Shown here: positions 58,523 through 64,000 of the stretch, piece after piece
Layout of the letters: every line of letters begins with the position of its first letter
Position numbering within the stretch: position 1 is the first letter of the stretch
Source: Ruminiclostridium cellobioparum subsp. termitidis CT1112
GTDB lineage: Bacteria; Bacillota; Clostridia; Acetivibrionales; DSM-1351
DNA length: 64,000 nucleotides
Assembly: GCF_000350485.1 (NCBI RefSeq)
Contig: NZ_AORV01000021.1
Coordinates: 1-64,000 of the forward strand
Direction: 5' to 3'
The notes under the pieces: generated by a model
What the model saw: the letters and a program-made list of their open reading frames with translations, nothing else
Databases searched by the model: none
What the model was told of the DNA's origin: nothing
Position numbers and translations under genes: made by a program

Positions 58523-59218
58523 TTAATCTTCCCTGAACAACCTGTACCCTATACCGTGCACGGTTTGCAGATACCTGGGGTCCCTGGGGTCATCTTCTAT
58601 TTTTTGTCTCAAATTCTTTATATGTGTGTCAACCGTTCTGTCAAATCCTTCAAAATCATCACCCAGGGCCATGGTGATCAATTCTTCACGGGTAAAGGTC
58701 TTATTAGGATACTTTAACATTGTAAAGAAGATCTTATATTCATTAGGTGTAAGATTTATAATCTCTTCCTTCTTTTTTACCTCATGTTTCATATCATCTA
58801 CCACAATATCTTCAAGTTCGATGACATTCACAACAGGCGCAGGGCTTTCATGAGCTCTCCGCAATACGGCTGCCACTCTTGCCACAAGCTGTCTTGGGCT
58901 GAAAGGTTTTAATATATAATCATCGGCACCTATTTCAAGGCCCTTTAATATATCCTCCTCATCTGCCCTGGCTGTGAGCATTATAATTGGAACCCCGGAC
59001 TTTTTCCTGATATTTTTGCAGATTTCCTCACCTGAGATATCGGGAAGCATCAGGTCCAAAATAATCAGGGTAGGCTCTGTTTTTTCAAATGCCGCCAGGG
59101 CCTGATTCCCGTTAAGTGCTGTGTATACTTCATATCCGCTGTGTTCAAGATAGGATTTTACAACGTCCACTATTTTCTGCTCGTCATCAACTACAAGTAT
59201 TTTTTTTTGTAAACTCAT
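58523..59218 (-). CDS. OmpR-family response regulator
   Basis: This 231-residue protein has a receiver domain with Asp55 (LIILDLMLPD), the KPFSPRQLVARV segment and a winged helix (NLTPNEYKIFFTML; FDRTVDTHIKNLRQKIED). ATG 59218 follows AGGAG; an in-frame start 33 bases earlier lacks a site. A hairpin separates it from copZ. It forms a two-component pair with the following kinase. Confidence 0.92.
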   Translation of the reverse strand: MSLQKKILVVDDEQKIVDVVKSYLEHSGYEVYTALNGNQALAAFEKTEPTLIILDLMLPDISGEEICKNIRKKSGVPIIMLTARADEEDILKGLEIGADDYILKPFSPRQLVARVAAVLRRAHESPAPVVNVIELEDIVVDDMKHEVKKKEEIINLTPNEYKIFFTMLKYPNKTFTREELITMALGDDFEGFDRTVDTHIKNLRQKIEDDPRDPRYLQTVHGIGYRLFRED

Positions 59219-59250
59219 AATAGAAACTCCTGTTAAACTGTTGTTATGCA

Positions 59251-59287
59251 AAGATACCCCGCTTCATTCCATGAAGCGAGGTGTCTT
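59251..59287 (-). terminator. Hairpin after copZ
   Basis: AAGATACCCCGCTTCAT (59251-59267) pairs with ATGAAGCGAGGTGTCTT (59271-59287) with few mismatches. The T-run is short, so some transcripts may continue into the two-component genes. Confidence 0.7.
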
Positions 59288-59303
59288 CTGAATAAATTAT
59301 GTT

Positions 59304-59519
59304 TTATTTGATCACGTCATAGCCCTGGTCTTCAATTGCATCCATTATTGCTTTTCCGGATACCTTTTCAGGGTCAAATTCAACGGTAACCTTTTTATTG
59401 GCCAGATCGACCGAAACCTTGTCGACTCCGCCAAGAGCTCCGACGGCTTTTTTTACACTGTTTTCACAATGGCTGCAGGACATTCCTTCAACAGCTATAT
59501 CAGTAATTTCTTTTGCCAT
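59304..59519 (-). CDS. copZ: CopZ-like copper chaperone
   Basis: This 71-residue protein is a single HMA domain with the metal site GMSCSHCENS. It carries Cu(I) in the cytosol and hands it to the copA ATPase encoded just upstream. ATG 59519 follows GGAGGG. Confidence 0.93.
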   Translation of the reverse strand: MAKEITDIAVEGMSCSHCENSVKKAVGALGGVDKVSVDLANKKVTVEFDPEKVSGKAIMDAIEDQGYDVIK

Positions 59520-59581
59520 ATAAAATCCCTCCAAATATATTATTATCTAATTAAATCAACTGGCTTACAGCTGACTAATTT

Positions 59582-62005
59582 CTACTTTTTAAACGGTTTA
59601 AAGCGTTTCAGGCTGAGCGAATTTGTTACAACGGATACTGAACTGAAGGCCATTGCTCCGCCTGCTATGATCGGACTCAATAAACCAGAAGCCGCGAAAG
59701 GTATTCCGATTATATTATATATAAATGCCCAAAACAGGTTCTGCTTAATCTTGTTCATGGTTCGCTTGGACAATTTGATTGCAGTAGGTATTGAACGTAA
59801 ATCCCCGCTCATAAGGGTAATATCGGCAGCCTCAATGGCCACATCCGTCCCTGTTCCTATTGCCATGCCAATATCTGCCGTTGCAAGCGCGGGAGCGTCA
59901 TTTATTCCGTCTCCCACCATTCCTACTATCCTGCCCTGCTTTTTAAGCTTCTCCACCTCTTCTGCCTTGTTCTCGGGGAGAACTTCAGCCAGAACGCTTT
60001 CAATGCCCACTTGTTTTGCAATTGCAGCAGCGGTTCTTTTATTGTCGCCTGTGATCATATAGACTGCAATTCCCATATCCAGCAGTTCCCGGATTGCTTC
60101 CCTGGAGTTTTCCTTTACGGTATCGGCAACTGCCAGTATAGCTTCGATTCTGGTGTTTACAGACATGAGCATGGCAGTTTTACCTTCATCCTCCAGGCCT
60201 GTAATTGTATTTTCTATAGCATCGATATCAATGCCTTTTTCCTTCAACAGTTTTCTTGTACCAAGGAAAATTTCACTGTCACCCACAACTGCTCTGATAC
60301 CTCTGCCGGGTATGGCTTCGAACTCATCAGGATCAGGTATGCTGCCAAAATCCGCCTTGCCTTTTTCATAAATGGCAGCACCTAAAGGATGTTCCGAGCT
60401 TTTTTCCGAAATTGCGGCCAGCTTGAGAAGTTCGGAGTTCTCATTCCCGTTCAGGGAAATTATATCTGTAACCTCAGGCCTGCCTTTGGTGATTGTTCCG
60501 GTTTTGTCCAGAACAATGCTGTTCAGCTTATAGGCTCTTTCCAGATGTTCACCGCCCTTGATAAGGATACCGTTTTCGGCACCTTTTCCGGTGCCTACCA
60601 TAATGGCGGTAGGAGTAGCCAGGCCCAGTGCACAGGGACACGCAATAACAAGAACCGATACGGCACTGACTATTGCTCCCGTAAGGTCACCTGCCGCCAG
60701 GTACCGGATGAGGAACGTAACCAGAGCTATTCCAATGACAACAGGTACAAAAATACCCGATACCCTGTCGGCTATTTTCTGAATAGGGGCTTTTGAGCCC
60801 TGGGCATCTTCAACCATCTTTATTATTTGTGACAAAGCCGTATCTTTCCCGATCTTTGTAGCTTCAAATTTAAAAGTACCGAACTTGTTGATGGTGGCAC
60901 CGATGACCATATCACCGGGCTTCTTTTCAACCGGAAGGCTTTCGCCGGTCAACATGGATTCATCAATTGATGAATTGCCTTCAATGATCTTTCCGTCCAC
61001 GGGTATCTTCTCTCCGGGTCTGACAACAACAGTATAACCAACCTCAACCTCTTCAACAGGGATATCCTTTTCAACCCCGTCCAGTATGACCCTGGCCGTC
61101 TTTGCCTGAAGTCCCATGAGTTTCTTAATGGCTTCCGAGGTCTTTCCCTTTGCAACAGCTTCAAAGTACTTTCCAAGAAGTATCAGTGTAATAATTACAG
61201 CAGAGGCTTCAAAATAAAGTTCCTTCATCATTACTCCGGGTTGGGCAGGTACAAAAAATGCATTGTAAATACTGAAAAAATATGCCGCCGATGTGCCCAT
61301 GGCTATGAGCACATCCATATTTGCGCTCTTTGCCTTCAGTGCATGGTATGCATTTTTGTAGAATCTGAAACCTATTATAAACTGCACCGGTGTGGCTATA
61401 ATAAGCTGAAAATACTCATTGTGAAGAAAAGCCACATCTATTTTAATCAGTGAGAGCAGCATTGCCAGTATTAACGGCGAACTCAAAACCGCAGAAGTTA
61501 TCAGTTCGATTTTCAGTTTCCTGATTTCCTTTTCACGTTGGGCTTTTTCCCTGTCCTGTGAGACATCTTCAACCTTTTCGGCCTTATAGCCAAGATTTCC
61601 AATGACATTTATTATATCGGAAACTTTTATGACAGCGGGATCAAACTCAACAGCAGCTTTTTCTGTTGCCAGGTTAACGGCGGCAGTTGAAATTCCCTCC
61701 ATTTTCCCAAGTCTTCTCTCAATTTTGGCTGAACATGCGGCGCAGCTCATGCCTGTTATTTTCAGTTCCACCTTGTTGCTACTTTCCGGAGTGTTCTGTA
61801 AAATATCATAGCCGAGTTTTCTGACAGCTTCACTTATTTTATCTGAATCCACCTGAGCATCATCATACTCCACTGTCGCTCTTTCTATTGCAAAGTTAAC
61901 ATTTGCCTGTTTCACACCCTCCAGTTTGTTCAGTCCCTTTTCAATTCTTGCAGCACAGGCGGCACACGACATTCCCGTTATATTAAAATTTTCCTTCTTA
62001 TCCAT
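59582..62005 (-). CDS. copA: Copper-exporting P-type ATPase
   Basis: This 807-residue P1B-1 ATPase has two N-terminal HMA domains (Cys14-Cys17 and Cys88-Cys91, both GMSCAAC). The transmembrane CPC motif is at 456-458, the phosphorylated Asp500 in DKTGT, and the C-terminal [13 protein letters not shown] matches the Cu(I) transport signature. It pumps Cu(I) or Ag(I) out of the cytosol. ATG 62005 follows AAAGGA; an in-frame ATG 66 bases earlier lacks a clear site. Confidence 0.96.
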   Translation of the reverse strand: MDKKENFNITGMSCAACAARIEKGLNKLEGVKQANVNFAIERATVEYDDAQVDSDKISEAVRKLGYDILQNTPESSNKVELKITGMSCAACSAKIERRLGKMEGISTAAVNLATEKAAVEFDPAVIKVSDIINVIGNLGYKAEKVEDVSQDREKAQREKEIRKLKIELITSAVLSSPLILAMLLSLIKIDVAFLHNEYFQLIIATPVQFIIGFRFYKNAYHALKAKSANMDVLIAMGTSAAYFFSIYNAFFVPAQPGVMMKELYFEASAVIITLILLGKYFEAVAKGKTSEAIKKLMGLQAKTARVILDGVEKDIPVEEVEVGYTVVVRPGEKIPVDGKIIEGNSSIDESMLTGESLPVEKKPGDMVIGATINKFGTFKFEATKIGKDTALSQIIKMVEDAQGSKAPIQKIADRVSGIFVPVVIGIALVTFLIRYLAAGDLTGAIVSAVSVLVIACPCALGLATPTAIMVGTGKGAENGILIKGGEHLERAYKLNSIVLDKTGTITKGRPEVTDIISLNGNENSELLKLAAISEKSSEHPLGAAIYEKGKADFGSIPDPDEFEAIPGRGIRAVVGDSEIFLGTRKLLKEKGIDIDAIENTITGLEDEGKTAMLMSVNTRIEAILAVADTVKENSREAIRELLDMGIAVYMITGDNKRTAAAIAKQVGIESVLAEVLPENKAEEVEKLKKQGRIVGMVGDGINDAPALATADIGMAIGTGTDVAIEAADITLMSGDLRSIPTAIKLSKRTMNKIKQNLFWAFIYNIIGIPFAASGLLSPIIAGGAMAFSSVSVVTNSLSLKRFKPFKK

Positions 62006-62134
62006 TAAAATTATTCCTTTCTGCTGCAAGTATAAAGAATCCGGAGCAATTATGCAAATTTCCTTATCCAAACAGCTGCTATTTTAAAAAGCCGATTATA
62101 CCTGATATATGATTATGGAAAGCTCAGGCAGATG

Positions 62135-63148
62135 TCAATCTCCGCAGCAGCTTCCGTCCTCTTCCACGATCCCCCCGTTTTCATCCTTTTCACCATCTTC
62201 ACCGTTTCCTCCGTAACCAGAAGCCGGATCGATGTTTTCAACTTCTTTTTTTACTGAATCGAGATCGAAATTGTTTATATCATCCACTACCTTTATATAC
62301 CCATTTATCATACCCATCCAACAACCAAAACTAAAATCTTCTTCAGGAACAAACTCAATTTTGTTTTCTCCTTCTGTCAAATCAATACCGGCCCCATAAT
62401 TGGAGAGAATAATTCTGTTATTACAGCTGTTTATTTTCTCACCATTAAAATTTACAACCGTTTCCACACCTTTCTGGACAACAGCAACTGCCGGTGAAAT
62501 CCCATAATCATTTACATTTATTGTCACAGTCTGAGTTCCGTCAACAATAGTTCCAACAGCCACCTCGTCAGTGGGAATACTGCCGTTGTGAAATTTAGCC
62601 GCTTTTGAGCCTGCGGTACGGGAGTCTACCGGTATAGCTGCAGCTCCTGCCTGGCCATTACTGCCATTGTCACCGGCACTTGTGTCTGGTAAATCTTCTG
62701 CTGACAGATTTGATGTATCGGATACCACCTTTATATTACTGCTTATCATACCCATCCAGCAAGTATAAACAAAATTTCCCTCTTTTTCGGGGGTAAATTC
62801 AATAATATTGTCACCAACAGACAGCTTTTTCTGCAGCCTGTACTCAGGAATGGTCACAGAGTTATTGCAGCCGTTCAGTTCTCCGGCTTCAACCCTGATA
62901 TTCCACTTTACAGGGATTCCTTTCCGGACAGTTATCGGCGCATATCTGCCGGATTCCAATTTTGTAGTTACAAGCTGTATACCGTTTTCTATTTTGGTCC
63001 CATCCGGGTTATCAGTTGACGCGTTTGCAATTGAACCCATAAAAGCTGAGAAATTGAAACCTCTGACCATCATTATAATAACAAGTGCTATTACAAGTAC
63101 CGCACTTGCTTTTATAATTTTTTTTGTGATTCTTCCGATTCCATTCAT
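62135..63148 (-). CDS. Membrane-anchored tandem cupredoxin-like protein
   Basis: This 337-residue protein has an N-terminal helix (about 12-30) and two tandem beta-rich domains (about 55-142 and 200-288). Each has a CNN near its middle (Cys94, Cys242) and ends in CWMGM (Cys130 and Cys276) followed by IKVV. Only distant likeness to cupredoxins (Cupredoxin_1/EfeO type) is visible; the usual His ligands are missing. The cysteine and methionine pairs suggest Cu(I) or Ag(I) binding outside the cell. A glycine- and acid-rich C-terminus ends in CCGD. It lies directly before copA. Confidence 0.75.
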   Translation of the reverse strand: MNGIGRITKKIIKASAVLVIALVIIMMVRGFNFSAFMGSIANASTDNPDGTKIENGIQLVTTKLESGRYAPITVRKGIPVKWNIRVEAGELNGCNNSVTIPEYRLQKKLSVGDNIIEFTPEKEGNFVYTCWMGMISSNIKVVSDTSNLSAEDLPDTSAGDNGSNGQAGAAAIPVDSRTAGSKAAKFHNGSIPTDEVAVGTIVDGTQTVTINVNDYGISPAVAVVQKGVETVVNFNGEKINSCNNRIILSNYGAGIDLTEGENKIEFVPEEDFSFGCWMGMINGYIKVVDDINNFDLDSVKKEVENIDPASGYGGNGEDGEKDENGGIVEEDGSCCGD

Positions 63149-63219
63149 TCTTTCATCTGCCTCCTGTCAGTCCCGCAACAATTTTAACCGAGTTCTACGA
63201 GGCTGAATGTAAAGCTGTA

Positions 63220-63708
63220 TTATTTTGTCTTCCAGTTATCTGTGAAGAGTTCCTTATTCTGCTCTATAAAATCCTTGGAAATAGTAATGTTTGCACCGTC
63301 ATCGGTTTTATCCTCTTTAAGTATCGGTATAGGATTACACCCGCCTCTTTGCTGTTCTACCATATCCATGGAAAACCTGTTTCCGCAGTTTTGGCAGACA
63401 AGCGTATCACCTTCCTGCTTGTAATAGGCTCTGGGCGAACCATTGCACACCTGACAGGTATTAAAGGCCGTTCTTATTGTTCCGTCACTTGCTTTTACGG
63501 CCAGTATCTCCATGTTTTTATTACCTATTTTTACAGGATAAAATTTAACTGTTTCTGAAACGTCACTTTTATTGATAACAACGTCTGTTCCTTCAGCGGC
63601 AGGGCTATCCGAATTTCCGCCTGCTGCCAGTCTTGAAACAAAAATTACCGCAACAAGTATAACAGCTATTCCGATAATAATTGCAATATGTTTATTTTTA
63701 AAGTTCAT
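63220..63708 (-). CDS. DUF2318-like cysteine-rich membrane-anchored protein
   Basis: This 162-residue protein has one N-terminal helix (about 8-27) and an extracellular part with Cys85-Cys88 (CQVC), Cys105-Cys108 (CQNCGNRF) and Cys124. It resembles the C-terminal DUF2318 domain of iron-sulfur or metal-handling membrane proteins. ATG 63708 follows GGAGG. It is the first gene of the copper row and probably delivers or reduces metal at the cell surface; the function is inferred from context. Confidence 0.75.
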   Translation of the reverse strand: MNFKNKHIAIIIGIAVILVAVIFVSRLAAGGNSDSPAAEGTDVVINKSDVSETVKFYPVKIGNKNMEILAVKASDGTIRTAFNTCQVCNGSPRAYYKQEGDTLVCQNCGNRFSMDMVEQQRGGCNPIPILKEDKTDDGANITISKDFIEQNKELFTDNWKTK

Positions 63709-63894
63709 ACGCTCCTCCGTATTCTGTATTTTATGCCAGCATTTTAACAAATAAATATGTAGATTTTATGAAGATTATAATACAGACCCTGCCATATCAT
63801 CTAAAATATCAATTTATCCTAGCATATATTTACATTCAGCAAAATCTAAAGTAATATTGTTTTATGTATTAAATATTTTACCAGGGGTGCGAAT

Positions 63895-64000
63895 ATGAAA
63901 TCTGTAAAAATTACCTGTTTAGCCTGCTTGATATGCGGAATAATCCTTTTTGCCTCAGGGATTACTCTTCTCTTTAATATAAAAACTGCCCCGCCCAGTC
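63895..64000 (+). CDS. Partial gene: membrane or exported protein N-terminus
   Basis: The frame opens at ATG 63895, about eight bases after AGGGG, and stays open to the window edge (35 codons). The visible part is a short basic start (MKSVK) then a hydrophobic segment of about 25 residues, as in a signal peptide or membrane anchor. The product cannot be named. It is divergent from the copper row. Confidence 0.6.
   Translation, partial: MKSVKITCLACLICGIILFASGITLLFNIKTAPPS

Noticed and set aside
1-64000. CRISPR array, tRNA or rRNA genes
   Set aside because: No regular spaced repeats, cloverleaf-like genes or rRNA-like sequence were noticed on reading the window.

Overview
The window looks like a chromosomal segment of a low-GC, Gram-positive, spore-forming anaerobe of the Clostridia. 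The evidence is the AT-rich intergenic DNA, strong GGAGG ribosome binding sites, dipicolinate synthase genes (dpaA, dpaB) and a Bacillus-like order of housekeeping genes. A fibre-degrading Ruminiclostridium- or Acetivibrio-type host would fit the GH127 sugar locus, but that is inference. I see no tRNA, rRNA, CRISPR array, phage or recognisable transposase gene.

Region 1 (1-7.1 kb, minus strand) is an operon for a membrane complex related to hydrogenase-4 and complex I (hyfB-C-E-F-G and the first codons of a hyfH-like gene). Its large subunit lacks all four cysteines that would hold a NiFe centre, so it is probably an energy-converting hydrogenase-related (Ehr) complex. Region 2 (7.2-24.9 kb) is core genome. 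It holds the divergent SOS pair yneA/lexA with three LexA boxes, hfq, miaA, mutL, mutS, a ricA/ylbF-type gene and miaB. A GNAT acetyltransferase and a hotdog thioesterase follow, then ylzJ, tepA, dpaB, dpaA, an M16 peptidase, pnp and rpsO. Region 3 (25.1-29.8 kb, plus strand) is a MoxR / DUF58 / transglutaminase operon. It is followed by a roughly 440-bp imperfect palindrome that fills a convergent intergenic gap.

Region 4 (30.2-39.9 kb) is a carbohydrate locus: a solute-binding lipoprotein, two permeases and a GH127 beta-L-arabinofuranosidase-like enzyme on the minus strand, divergent from a YesM/YesN-type two-component system. No transport ATPase is encoded here. Region 5 (39.9-43.5 kb) is a TetR-controlled FtsX/ABC exporter cassette that reads as richer in GC. 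Region 6 (43.7-50.8 kb) holds aminopeptidase P, an XRE-cupin regulator, two EamA transporters, a QueG-like iron-sulfur protein, a HAD phosphatase and a small membrane protein.

Region 7 (50.9-56.9 kb) is a compact VanG-type glycopeptide-resistance locus: vanR, vanS, a terminator-like hairpin, a D-Ala-D-Ser-type ligase, vanXY and a membrane serine racemase, vanT. Upstream on the same strand, Region 8 (57.1-63.7 kb) carries a second OmpR-type two-component system, copZ, copA, a tandem cupredoxin-like membrane-anchored protein and a cysteine-rich DUF2318-like protein. Together these look like a copper- or silver-handling unit for the cell envelope. The window ends inside a plus-strand gene of which only the N-terminal membrane segment is visible.
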